NCBI GenBank assembly: GCA_964570765.1
Contig: CAZMZF010000038.1
Location: 1-17,023, forward strand
Direction of reading: 5' to 3'
Length of the DNA: 17,023 nucleotides
From: CAZMZF01 sp964570765
Lineage (GTDB): Bacteria; Zixibacteria; MSB-5A5; RBG-16-43-9
This document shows, one piece after another, positions 1 through 6,085 of this stretch. Numbering within the stretch: the first letter of the stretch is position 1; every line of letters starts with the position of its first letter. A program made the translations under genes and the position numbers. The notes beneath the pieces were generated by a model, which saw only the letters and a program-made list of their open reading frames with translations, made no database searches and was not told the DNA's origin.

Positions 1-257
1 GCTAAACCAGCTAATTCTGGAATCTGTTGAGGAGGAACGTGAGTGATCTCAACCCCGGGCATAACTTTTATCTTCATATATTTATTCAGGTCCTTGGAGA
101 CTTTTATCAGTTGTGCTAAAACAAGCACCAGATTACCAGAATCCACGTGATCGGTTATAGCCAGTGCTTTATAACCTGCAACATAAGCCCTGCGAGCAAG
201 CTCCGCAGGTAGAAGTTCACCATCACTTAAAACCGAGTGGGTGTGTAAATCTATCAT
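1..257 (-). CDS. PHP-domain metal-dependent phosphoesterase, histidinol-phosphatase-like (partial, N-terminal part)
   Basis: The gene starts at ATG 257 and runs off the left edge after 85 full codons. The visible part has the PHP-domain signature: H5-T-H7-S near the N-terminus followed by SDG (11-13), then ITDH with D36-H37, and PGVE with E70. These are metal ligands in the PHP family, which hydrolyses phosphoesters using two or three bound metals. The pattern resembles stand-alone histidinol-phosphatase-like PHP proteins; the true substrate cannot be told from this part. An SD (AAAGGAG, 5 nt from ATG) supports the start. It lies beyond the terminator of the ribosomal operon and a repeat-rich spacer, so it is probably its own transcription unit. 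Seen: motifs and start. Inferred: substrate. Confidence 0.85.
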   Translation of the reverse strand, partial: MIDLHTHSVLSDGELLPAELARRAYVAGYKALAITDHVDSGNLVLVLAQLIKVSKDLNKYMKIKVMPGVEITHVPPQQIPELAGL

Positions 258-321
258 CTTTACTCCTTTTTGTTTCAAATTTACAATCTAATTTAATTTT
301 AATATTTTGCAAATAGTTTTT

Positions 322-327
322 ATTATA
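322..327 (-). promoter_or_regulatory. weak -10-like box upstream of the PHP gene
   Basis: A TATAAT hexamer on the minus strand lies 64 nt upstream of the PHP gene start. No convincing -35 element is seen at 16-18 nt spacing, and the region is very A+T rich, so this may be chance. Confidence 0.2.
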
Positions 328-330
328 AAA

Positions 331-351
331 GGGCAGGACTATGTCCCTCCC
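331..351. repeat. imperfect palindrome, diverged relative of the 483-503 repeat
   Basis: The left arm GGGCAGGAC and right arm GTCCCTCCC flank a 3-nt centre; 7 of 9 positions pair. It shares the GGGCAGG start and CCCTCCC/CCTGCCC end of the perfect palindrome 150 bp away, which suggests two copies of one dispersed element, the first of them decayed. Confidence 0.5.
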
Positions 352-364
352 CTATAATATTTTA

Positions 365-387
365 TCCTCTCCTTGCAAAGGAGAGGA
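365..387. repeat. perfect 10-bp-stem palindrome of the CTCTCC type
   Basis: Arms TCCTCTCCTT (365-374) and AAGGAGAGGA (378-387) are exact inverted repeats around a 3-nt centre. It is followed by a GGGTGAG segment. The CTCTCC...GGAGAG...GGGTGAG arrangement resembles dispersed intergenic REP-like repeats found in many bacteria; that comparison is from memory. It is not followed by a T-run on either strand, so it is not a terminator. Confidence 0.6.
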
Positions 388-391
388 ATAG

Positions 392-423
392 GGTGAGATT
401 CAAAATTAATTGAAGCTCTCACC
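392..423. repeat. bulged palindrome GGTGAGA...TCTCACC
   Basis: Outer arms of 7 bp (392-398 with 417-423) enclose inner arms TTCAA and TTGAA (399-403 with 410-414), with two unpaired bases on one side. It directly follows the CTCTCC palindrome and may be part of the same composite element. Confidence 0.5.
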
Positions 424-439
424 AATAAAGTCGCATAAC

Positions 440-456
440 GGAGGTTTTAGACCTCC
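440..456. repeat. short palindrome GGAGGT-ACCTCC
   Basis: A perfect 6-bp stem (440-445 with 451-456) encloses a 5-nt loop. It is the fourth hairpin in about 130 bp of noncoding DNA. Confidence 0.45.
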
Positions 457-482
457 ACCAAGCTGCATTATATCAACAAAAA

Positions 483-503
483 GGGCAGGCATGATGCCTG
501 CCC
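483..503. repeat. perfect 10-bp palindrome GGGCAGGCAT-G-ATGCCTGCCC
   Basis: Arms 483-492 and 494-503 are exact inverted repeats around a single base. It is unlike a terminator (no T-run) and unlike a typical operator near a promoter. A decayed relative lies at 331-351. It is best read as a REP-like dispersed palindromic unit; the copy number elsewhere in the genome is unknown. Confidence 0.6.
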
Positions 504-832
504 TACCATTTTATTCGCAATTTACTATCTATCATTCAACATTTTACTCTTTTTTATTTTCCCTATCTTTTTGTCCAAAACGAAGACTACGTCTGGGATA
601 AACTCTTATAAACATATCTTTGGACCGTAAGCTATGAAATCTACTTCCCTCTCATTCTTAAGGAAAGGGCAAGGAATGGTTCTAACAATATTTCCCTGAG
701 CAAGCCAAACTCTCCTTTTCATTATGCTCAATCCGGGATTATTCCACACAATTATCAATAAGATTTTCCCCAGCAATTCGAGATTTCACTTTTATTTGAA
801 TTAACGGACAATTCTTTGATAATACCAGAAAC
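504..832. other. intergenic stretch without a convincing gene
   Basis: Between the palindrome block and the terminator of the ribosomal operon I see no RNA gene and no ORF with both an SD and a recognisable product. The longest minus-strand reading found by hand is 38 codons (606-722, ATG start, no SD). The stretch may be decayed sequence. Confidence 0.5.
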
Positions 833-859
833 AAAAAAGGCAATCTTTAAAGATTGCCT
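833..859 (-). terminator. rho-independent terminator of the S10-spc-alpha operon
   Basis: On the minus strand, arms AGGCAATCT and AGATTGCCT form a perfect stem with a TTAA loop (838-859), followed at once by a run of six T (833-838, the first T shared with the stem). It begins 28 nt after the stop of the small acidic/basic ORF, so it marks the transcript end after that ORF rather than directly after rplQ. Confidence 0.88.
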
Positions 860-886
860 GAAAAGTTCTTTAATATTTTTAGGGTT

Positions 887-1189
887 TTAAATCTCTTCCC
901 TCTCACCCTCATAAAGATGTTCATCCGTCTCCCCTTCAATACCCTCATCCAGTCCCTCCTCTTCTTCTTCCCATTCCTCCTTTAAGGGAATTTCCTCCTC
1001 AATCTCCTCCACCTCCGTAAGCTCTTCTGCAGGTAAGAGCTCATCTAAGAGCTTTTCGCTTTGCTCCACAATTTTATTCTTCTTCTCATCCGAGACTTTA
1101 ATACTTTTCTTAGTTGTTACTTTACTCTTCTTGGTATTTTTTGATTTTTTAACTTTTTTCGCTTCGCTTTTTTTCTTTTTCCTTTTCAT
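887..1189 (-). CDS. small charge-segregated ORF: lysine-rich N-half, glutamate-rich C-half, overlapping rplQ
   Basis: I do not recognise a family. From ATG 1189 the product is 100 aa. Residues 1-39 hold about 20 Lys/Arg against 3 acidic residues; residues 40-100 hold about 29 Asp/Glu against 3 basic. It overlaps the last 41 nt of rplQ in the +1 frame. An SD-like GGGAG sits 6 nt before the ATG; an upstream in-frame TTG at 1213 would add 8 residues but has less support. The operon terminator follows 28 nt after the stop, so it is co-transcribed. It may be a real coupled gene, or a long L17 tail separated by a +1 frameshift in an A-rich stretch (true, programmed or sequencing error). Low complexity means disorder is likely; a function is not assigned. 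Confidence 0.5.
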   Translation of the reverse strand: MKRKKKKSEAKKVKKSKNTKKSKVTTKKSIKVSDEKKNKIVEQSEKLLDELLPAEELTEVEEIEEEIPLKEEWEEEEEGLDEGIEGETDEHLYEGEREEI

Positions 1190-1577
1190 CTTTTTCTCCC
1201 TTCTTCTTCTCAACCCGGGGTTTTTCCATTAAAAGCTGAACCATCGCCGTCTTCGCCCCATCCCCCTTACGGTATCCCAGCTTTAGTACTTTGGTATAAC
1301 CACCTTGATGATCTCTAAGCTTAGGAGTAATCTCATCAAAAAGCTTTTTGACTAACTTCCTATTTTTGAGTATCTTGAAAGCTAACCGTCGGGAATTAAG
1401 ATCCCCTCTTTTTCCCAGGGTAACCAGATAGTCGGTCCATCTTTTTACCTCACGGGCTTTAGCCAGAGTAGTGCGGATCTGAATATGTTCTATAATCGAA
1501 GCCGCCATATTCGAGAGCATCGCCTCTCTATGGCTTTTGCTCCGACTTAATTTTTGAACCGCCTTACCATGTCTCAT
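1149..1577 (-). CDS. rplQ: 50S ribosomal protein L17
   Basis: L17 sits at the base of the large subunit near the tunnel exit and contacts 23S rRNA. The start MRHGK and the segment around residues 12-40 (RSKSHREAML, then IRTTLAKA) are typical, as is the C-terminal core with GYRKGDGA (101-108) and MVQLLME. The conserved core ends near residue 118. Residues 119-142 form a Lys/Glu-only tail, longer than in short L17 forms. An in-frame A-AAA-AAG heptamer lies in this tail (minus strand 1173 to 1167). It follows rpoA by 30 nt, the usual end of the alpha cluster, but here a further ORF overlaps its 3' end. Confidence 0.97.
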   Translation of the reverse strand: MRHGKAVQKLSRSKSHREAMLSNMAASIIEHIQIRTTLAKAREVKRWTDYLVTLGKRGDLNSRRLAFKILKNRKLVKKLFDEITPKLRDHQGGYTKVLKLGYRKGDGAKTAMVQLLMEKPRVEKKKGEKDEKEKEKKRSEKS

Positions 1578-1607
1578 TTTTTATCCTTTTATGTAAATAT
1601 TCTCCAC

Positions 1608-2594
1608 TTACTCTTTCTTAACTGGTTCCTTGTATCTCTCCACATCCATACCAAAGGATAAGCCTAATTTAGCCAGGATGTTAGTAAGCTCAGTTAATGA
1701 CTTCCTGCCAAAATTTCTATACTTCAACATGTCCGATTCAGTCTTTTTTACCAAGTCTTCCAGGGTTTGAATATTAGCCGCTCGCAGGCAGTTCGAGGAT
1801 CTGACTGAAAGCTCCAGGTCATCCACTTTGGTCTTGAGGAGGTTTCTGGTTTTCAAAAGCTCTTCATCTATTACCTCTTCCAGAACCATCTCCATAACTT
1901 CATCTTTCTTGATAAAAAGCTGTAAATGGTCTTTCAATATCTTAGAAGATAATCCCAGCGCATCTTCAGGTGTCATGCTTCCATCGGTCCAGACCTCTAA
2001 GAACAGCTTGTCGAAGTCCGTTCGCTGACCCACGCGGGTGTTCTCAACCCAGAAATTCACCTTGCTGACTGGAGAAAAGAGAGAATCCAGAAAGATGGTG
2101 CCAACCGGAGCCTCTGGCTTTTTATTCTGCTCCGCTGGAATATAACCTCTACCGCATCCAATATCTATTGTCATCTTAAATTTAAGGTCCTCAGTCAGGG
2201 AGACAATATGTTGTTCTGGATTAAGTATCTCTATATCCGCATCAGTTTTTAGATCTCCAGCTTTGTAATCTCCTTTCTTCAAGACTTCTAAAGTAATAGT
2301 CTTGGGCTCATCTCCAATTAACTTAACCCTGATCTGTTTCAGATTTAACACAATCTCGGTAACATCTTCATATACACCAGGAATGGTAGAGAATTCGTGA
2401 AGAATCCCCTCGATTCTAAAAGAAGTCGGAGCTGCTCCCTGAATAGAAGAAAGCAGAGTTCTTCTCAAGGCATTTCCTATGGTCAATCCAAAACCTCTTT
2501 CCAGGGGCTCGATTATGAACTTTGCATAGTTGTTAGAGAAAGTGCTTTGATCTATCACTGCCTCTTTAGGCATCTGTATACTTTTTAATTTCAT
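1608..2594 (-). CDS. rpoA: DNA-directed RNA polymerase subunit alpha
   Basis: The alpha subunit dimerises to seed RNA polymerase assembly and contacts UP elements and activators. At 328 aa it is normal length. The N-terminal assembly domain covers roughly 1-230 and carries NALRRTLLSS (41-50) with R45, the assembly arginine known in E. coli. A linker follows, then the helix-hairpin-helix C-terminal domain about 255-318, with LSVRSSNCL placing R265 and N268, and NFGRKSL placing G296, K298 and S299, the DNA-contact residues known in E. coli and at identical numbering. This implies UP-element recognition is retained. ATG start with GAGGAG 8 nt upstream. A 69-nt gap separates it from rpsD. Confidence 0.98.
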   Translation of the reverse strand: MKLKSIQMPKEAVIDQSTFSNNYAKFIIEPLERGFGLTIGNALRRTLLSSIQGAAPTSFRIEGILHEFSTIPGVYEDVTEIVLNLKQIRVKLIGDEPKTITLEVLKKGDYKAGDLKTDADIEILNPEQHIVSLTEDLKFKMTIDIGCGRGYIPAEQNKKPEAPVGTIFLDSLFSPVSKVNFWVENTRVGQRTDFDKLFLEVWTDGSMTPEDALGLSSKILKDHLQLFIKKDEVMEMVLEEVIDEELLKTRNLLKTKVDDLELSVRSSNCLRAANIQTLEDLVKKTESDMLKYRNFGRKSLTELTNILAKLGLSFGMDVERYKEPVKKE

Positions 2595-2624
2595 GCTCTT
2601 TTCTCCTCACCATCCGCTCAGAGG

Positions 2625-2652
2625 CGAAAAACGAAAAATAAGTAAAAGTTAA
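2625..2652. repeat. short heptad repeat in the rpsD-rpoA gap
   Basis: On the plus strand two exact CGAAAAA units (2625-2631, 2632-2638) are followed by two looser 7-mers TAAGTAA and AAGTTAA. The array is short and A-rich, so it is weak alone; it gains weight from clearer 7-bp-period arrays in other gaps of this operon. Confidence 0.35.
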
Positions 2653-2663
2653 ATTATCAATTA

Positions 2664-3293
2664 TTATCTCGAATAATATTCTACTACTAACTGCTCCTGA
2701 ACCATTACCGGGATATCTATGCGCTTGGGGATTTCCAAAAGCTCACCTTGTAGATGAGCTTTATCCAGCCTGAGCCAGGGAAATTCAGCACCCCGACCTG
2801 TTTCTCTTAAAGCCGCATGAATGATATCTAAGTTTCGACTTTTATCACGTACGGAGATCATCTCACCAGGTTGAACTTGATATGAAGGGATATCCACAAT
2901 CCGGCTGTTGACCAGAAAATGTCTGTGACGCACCAGTTGACGGGCAGATTTACGCGAAGGTGCAAATCCCAGACGATAGACCAGATTATCCAGTCTACAT
3001 TCCAAAAGTTGCAGAAGCTTCTCTCCGGTTATACCTTTTTCCTTCTCAGCCTTATGAAAATAATTTCTGAACTGCTGTTCTAAAAGACCGTAGATCCTTT
3101 TAAATTTCTGTTTTTCTCTCAAGCGTAAACCGTACTCTGAACCTTTACGCCGTGTTGATTGCCCATGCTCCCCCGGAGCATATCCTCTCTGGTCAAAGAT
3201 ACATTTATCGCTTGCGCATTTGATCCCTTTAAGAAAAAGTTTTTCCCCTTCTCTTCTACAGATTTTACAACTTGCTCCTATATATCTTGCCAT
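2664..3293 (-). CDS. rpsD: 30S ribosomal protein S4 (zinc-binding form)
   Basis: S4 nucleates assembly of the 30S body by binding 16S rRNA, and in E. coli it represses the alpha operon. The product is 209 aa, normal length. The N-terminus has C9-x2-C12 and C26-x4-C31, the four-cysteine zinc site of the C+ type of S4. The S4 RNA-binding domain lies around 98-160, with CRLDNLVYRLG and RKSARQLVRHRHF. It is placed between rpsK and rpoA, as in many Gram-negative phyla and unlike Bacillus, where rpsD lies elsewhere. ATG with AAGGAG 5 nt upstream. Confidence 0.98.
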   Translation of the reverse strand: MARYIGASCKICRREGEKLFLKGIKCASDKCIFDQRGYAPGEHGQSTRRKGSEYGLRLREKQKFKRIYGLLEQQFRNYFHKAEKEKGITGEKLLQLLECRLDNLVYRLGFAPSRKSARQLVRHRHFLVNSRIVDIPSYQVQPGEMISVRDKSRNLDIIHAALRETGRGAEFPWLRLDKAHLQGELLEIPKRIDIPVMVQEQLVVEYYSR

Positions 3294-3306
3294 CTTCTCT
3301 CCTTCT

Positions 3307-3327
3307 CTTGCCTCTTGCCTAATGCCT
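3307..3327. repeat. heptad repeat in the rpsK-rpsD gap
   Basis: Plus strand units CTTGCCT (3307-3313), CTTGCCT (3314-3320) and AATGCCT (3321-3327) are three tandem 7-mers immediately before the S11 stop region. The array lies in the rpsK-rpsD spacer upstream of the rpsD SD. Confidence 0.5.
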
Positions 3328-3332
3328 ATTTC

Positions 3333-3728
3333 TCACACCCTTCTTCTCTTAGGTGGTCTGCATCCATTATGCGGAATAGGAGTAACGTCCCGGATAGATG
3401 TAACTTCCAGACCAGCAGATTGCAAAGATCTTATTGCCGCCTCTCTTCCTGCACCTGGACCTTTAACCCAGACCTCTACTCTTTTAACTCCTGCTTCTAA
3501 GGCTTGTTTAGCTGTGGCTTCAGCCGCTATCCCGGCGGCAAAGGGAGTGCTTTTTTTTGAACCTTTGAAACCACTCTTTCCGGCTGAACTCCAGACTATT
3601 ACGTTCCCCTTGGTATCAGTTATGGTTACAATGGTATTGTTGAAAGTTGCCTGAATATGAGCTACCCCGCTTGACTCAGCTTTTTTAAATTTTTTCTTTA
3701 CAACTGGTTTTTTGACTTCTTCTGGCAC
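3333..3728 (-). CDS. rpsK: 30S ribosomal protein S11
   Basis: S11 lines the platform of the 30S subunit next to the E-site mRNA path. The 131-aa product has the family core from about residue 20: VAHIQATFNNTIVTITD, then WSSAGKSGFKGSKKSTPFAA, and the C-terminal DVTPIPHNGCRPPKRRRV. The start is GTG at 3728, with CAGGAG 6 nt upstream; no in-frame ATG precedes the conserved core. The first 19 residues are Lys/Val/Glu-rich, as in many S11 proteins. It follows rpsM by 22 nt. Confidence 0.97.
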   Translation of the reverse strand: MPEEVKKPVVKKKFKKAESSGVAHIQATFNNTIVTITDTKGNVIVWSSAGKSGFKGSKKSTPFAAGIAAEATAKQALEAGVKRVEVWVKGPGAGREAAIRSLQSAGLEVTSIRDVTPIPHNGCRPPKRRRV

Positions 3729-3750
3729 AGTTTTCTCCTGAAATTAAACT

Positions 3751-4146
3751 TTATTTATGAACCAGACTTTTTTCGGCTGCCGCTTTTCTGGTTCCTACAG
3801 TCTTCTTAGGTCCCTTTCTGGTCCGTGCATTGGTCTTGGTTCTTTGACCTCTTACTGGAAGGCCCCGGCGATGTCTCAAACCTCGATAACAACCTATATC
3901 AACCAATCTTTTGATATTCATCGCCACTTCCCCTCGCAGTGCACCCTCCACCTTATATTCAGACTCAATCACAGACCTCAACTTGGCGATATCCTCCTCT
4001 GTAAGATTTTTCACCCTGGTATTCGGACTGACTTTGGTTTTTTCAATAATCTTTTTAGCTGAGGAAGGGCCTATCCCGAAAATATAGGTCAAACCAATCT
4101 CAATCCTTTTATCTTTGGGTAAATCCACACCAGCAATTCTTGCCAA
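3751..4146 (-). CDS. rpsM: 30S ribosomal protein S13
   Basis: S13 sits in the 30S head, contacts L5 in the 50S subunit (bridge B1b) and the P-site tRNA through its tail. The product is 131 aa. The N-terminal MARIAGVDLP and the helix-two-turn-helix region with GIGPSSAKKI (25-34) are typical; the tail GLPVRGQRTKTNARTRKGPK is the tRNA-contacting part. The start is TTG at 4146, fixed by a strong AGAGGAGG SD 6 nt upstream and by the conserved MARIAG. It is separated from rpmJ by 101 nt, the largest gap inside the operon and the place where a separate alpha-operon promoter or leader would be expected. Confidence 0.97.
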   Translation of the reverse strand: MARIAGVDLPKDKRIEIGLTYIFGIGPSSAKKIIEKTKVSPNTRVKNLTEEDIAKLRSVIESEYKVEGALRGEVAMNIKRLVDIGCYRGLRHRRGLPVRGQRTKTNARTRKGPKKTVGTRKAAAEKSLVHK

Positions 4147-4152
4147 TTCAAA

Positions 4153-4160
4153 CCTCCTCT
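4153..4160 (-). promoter_or_regulatory. strong Shine-Dalgarno fixing the TTG start of rpsM
   Basis: Minus strand AGAGGAGG ends 6 nt before the TTG at 4146. No nearby ATG or GTG in frame gives the conserved N-terminus. Confidence 0.85.
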
Positions 4161-4247
4161 AAAAATCTTTTTTCAATTAAGTTATATACTTCAAAAAAGT
4201 AATAAAAATTGATAAAATTAAAGTTATTTCTCTCATAATAAAAATAA

Positions 4248-4361
4248 TTACCCCTGTCTCTGCTTGTGTTTAGGGTTTTTGCAGATAATCATAATCACGC
4301 CCTGTCTTTTAACCACCTTGCACTTCTCACATCTTACCTTAACTGAACTCCTAACTTTCAT
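4248..4361 (-). CDS. rpmJ: 50S ribosomal protein L36 (zinc-binding form)
   Basis: L36 is the smallest large-subunit protein; it binds 23S rRNA near the factor-binding side and has one zinc ribbon. Translating from ATG 4361 gives 37 aa: it begins MKVRSSVKVRCEKC, continues VVKRQGVIMIICKNPKHK and ends QRQG before TAA at 4248. C11, C14, C27 and H32 form the CCCH zinc site of the C+ form. AGGTGA lies 4 nt before the ATG. It occupies its usual place between infA and rpsM, so the interval is not an empty gap. Confidence 0.97.
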   Translation of the reverse strand: MKVRSSVKVRCEKCKVVKRQGVIMIICKNPKHKQRQG

Positions 4362-4376
4362 CTTCTCACCTCTTTT

Positions 4377-4439
4377 TACCTATCACCTATTACCTACGAC
4401 CCATCACCTATAACCTACCACTTACGACCTGAAACCTTT
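4377..4439. repeat. nine-unit degenerate heptad array in the infA-rpmJ gap
   Basis: On the plus strand nine successive 7-mers run without a break: TACCTAT, CACCTAT, TACCTAC, GACCCAT, CACCTAT, AACCTAC, CACTTAC, GACCTGA, AACCTTT (consensus NACCTAY). It fills almost the whole 80-nt spacer from the infA stop to the rpmJ SD. In the mRNA the units read RTAGGTN, so each carries an AGGT. Confidence 0.75.
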
Positions 4440-4441
4440 AT

Positions 4442-4660
4442 CTATTTGTATCTATAGACAATCCTACCCCTGGAAAGGTCATAAGGTGAAAGCTCAACTG
4501 TAACCTTGTCACCGGGTAAAATCTTAATAAAATGCATCCTCATCTTTCCAGATATATGGGCTAAAACTATATGCCCATTTTCAATCTCCACCCTGAACAT
4601 CGCATTGGGCAGAGGCTCGATTACCTTGCCATCAACCTGAATAGGTTCTTCTTTAGGCAT
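4442..4660 (-). CDS. infA: translation initiation factor IF-1
   Basis: IF-1 is an OB-fold protein that blocks the 30S A site during initiation and aids IF-2 and IF-3. The 72-aa length is exactly typical. The sequence is strongly conserved: GKVIEPLPNAMFRVE in the first half, then HISGKMRMHFI (35-45), LPGDKVTVELSPYDLSRGRI and the YRYK end. It starts 18 nt after map and is part of the spc cluster. Confidence 0.98.
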   Translation of the reverse strand: MPKEEPIQVDGKVIEPLPNAMFRVEIENGHIVLAHISGKMRMHFIKILPGDKVTVELSPYDLSRGRIVYRYK

Positions 4661-4678
4661 ATAAATTCTTCAAACCGC

Positions 4679-5440
4679 TCACTCTAAAGGTTCGCTCTGA
4701 AGGGTTAAGATTTCACCTTCGTTTTGGGATATGGCTATGGTATGCTCAAAATGAGCTGAAAGTGATCCATCCTCTGTTACTACAGTCCAGTTATCATCCA
4801 GCGTTTTGATCTTATAAGTACCTGCATTAACCATCGGCTCAATCGCCAGAACCATACCTTCCTTTAATAGAGGTCCCATACCTGAAACTCCAAAGTTAGG
4901 GATAGGTGGATCCTCATGCATCTGTCTCCCTATACCATGGCCAGTAAGATCTCTCACTACTGAAAAACCATTTTTCTCCACCAGGGATTGAACTGCAAAA
5001 GATATATCTCCTAAGCGATTTCCAGAGCGCGCCTGAGCTATCCCGGCTTCTAAACTTTTCTTCGCCACTCCTAAAAGCTTCTTAGCCTCATCCGATATTT
5101 CTCCAACCGGAAAAGTCCAGGCACCATCCGCATAAAAGCCATCTTTAAATACACCCACATCCACAGAAACTATCTCTCCATCCTTAAGAACCCTTTGCCC
5201 TGGGATACCGTGAACAACTTCTTCATCTATGGAAACGCAGATATTCTTAGGGAAACCACGGTACCCTTTAAAGGCTGGCACAGCCTTATTTCTCTTAATA
5301 AACTCCTCCGCCCAAAAATCAAGCTCAATCGTCTTAATTCCTGGCTTGATCTTCTCCTTTAAATAGCTCAAAGTCAAAGCCACAATCCTGCCATTCTCCC
5401 GAATTATCTTTATCTCTCTTTCCGATTTTAATTCAATCAT
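4679..5440 (-). CDS. map: methionine aminopeptidase, type I
   Basis: This enzyme removes the initiator Met from nascent proteins after deformylation, when the second residue is small. It is 253 aa with the pita-bread fold and no N-terminal extension. The substrate-positioning His is H77 (in VVHGIP); metal ligands D94 and D105 (SVDVGVF, YADGAW), H168 (TGHGIG), E201 (IEPM) and E232 (FEHT) are all present, as is H175. Its ATG overlaps the adk stop as ATGA (4 nt), so translation is probably coupled. The gene order adk-map-infA is common in bacteria. Confidence 0.98.
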   Translation of the reverse strand: MIELKSEREIKIIRENGRIVALTLSYLKEKIKPGIKTIELDFWAEEFIKRNKAVPAFKGYRGFPKNICVSIDEEVVHGIPGQRVLKDGEIVSVDVGVFKDGFYADGAWTFPVGEISDEAKKLLGVAKKSLEAGIAQARSGNRLGDISFAVQSLVEKNGFSVVRDLTGHGIGRQMHEDPPIPNFGVSGMGPLLKEGMVLAIEPMVNAGTYKIKTLDDNWTVVTEDGSLSAHFEHTIAISQNEGEILTLQSEPLE

Positions 5441-6084
5441 CCTCTACTAATAACTTTAAGTATCCCCTCTAAAACCAGTTTTTTATCTTTTTCTCCATCT
5501 ATCTCTATCAACTTACCCTGCCCCTGATAATAAGACTCTAAAGGCTGGGTCTGTCTCTCATACACTTCCAATCGGTTTAAAATCACTTCCTTTTTATCAT
5601 CGATTCTCTGTTCCAACTCTCCTCCGCACAGGTCACATCTTCCAGCCTCTTTAGGCGATCTGGTCTCCAGATTATAATCTGCTCCACAAAGCTCGCAGAC
5701 CAATCTGGCTGAAAGCCTTTTTATAATAGTCTCATCCGATACCTTAATCTTAATAACTCGATCAATTTTTTTGTCTATCTCATTTAGTAATTTATCCAGA
5801 CTCTCTGCCTGTACCAGAGTTCTTGGAAAACCATCCAGGATAAACCCTTCTTTACAATCCTTTTCCTTTAACCTTTTTTTCACCACCTCTAAAATCAATC
5901 CATCCGGAACCAACTCACCCTTAGACATAAAAGCCATTACCTTTTCACCCAAGAGCGTTCCCTTTTTCACCTCATCCCTCAATATATCTCCAGTAGAGAT
6001 GTGAGGGATGTTTAGCTTCCAAGATAAAAGCTCTGCCTGGGTTCCTTTTCCAGCACCCGGTGCACCTAAGAATATGAAATTCAA
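5437..6084 (-). CDS. adk: adenylate kinase (zinc-LID, long form)
   Basis: Adenylate kinase catalyses ATP + AMP = 2 ADP in the cytosol. The product is 215 aa. The P-loop is GAPGAGKGT (7-15); the AMP-binding segment has TGDILR (31-36) and the catalytic FILDGFPRT (81-89) with D84 and R88. The LID holds C130-x2-C133 and C150-x2-C153, the zinc-binding four-cysteine set seen in many Gram-positive and other bacteria. The start is TTG at 6084, one nt after the secY stop, with GGAAG 8 nt upstream; no later in-frame start precedes the P-loop. Confidence 0.97.
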   Translation of the reverse strand: MNFIFLGAPGAGKGTQAELLSWKLNIPHISTGDILRDEVKKGTLLGEKVMAFMSKGELVPDGLILEVVKKRLKEKDCKEGFILDGFPRTLVQAESLDKLLNEIDKKIDRVIKIKVSDETIIKRLSARLVCELCGADYNLETRSPKEAGRCDLCGGELEQRIDDKKEVILNRLEVYERQTQPLESYYQGQGKLIEIDGEKDKKLVLEGILKVISRG

Positions 6085-6085
6085 T

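Noticed and set aside
410..601. 63-aa plus-strand ORF over the palindrome block
   Set aside because: It reads across the palindromes and has no SD or recognised motif; its proline/arginine-rich translation reflects the repeats themselves.
695..717. Resemblance on the minus strand to the conserved 5' end of 16S rRNA (GAGTTTG...GCTCAG)
   Set aside because: The match is short, interrupted, and the following sequence does not continue as 16S rRNA.
606..722. 38-aa minus-strand ORF in the spacer
   Set aside because: No SD near its ATG, no recognised family, and flanked by sequence without coding signs.
1117..1173. dnaX-like -1 frameshift at A-AAA-AAG in rplQ
   Set aside because: The heptamer is expected by chance in an A-rich lysine tail, leads to only 16 residues, and has no clear downstream stem-loop.
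3159..3654. Two overlapping plus-strand ORFs of 113 and 144 aa opposite rpsD/rpsK
   Set aside because: They are antisense readings of strongly conserved r-protein genes, with no recognisable product.
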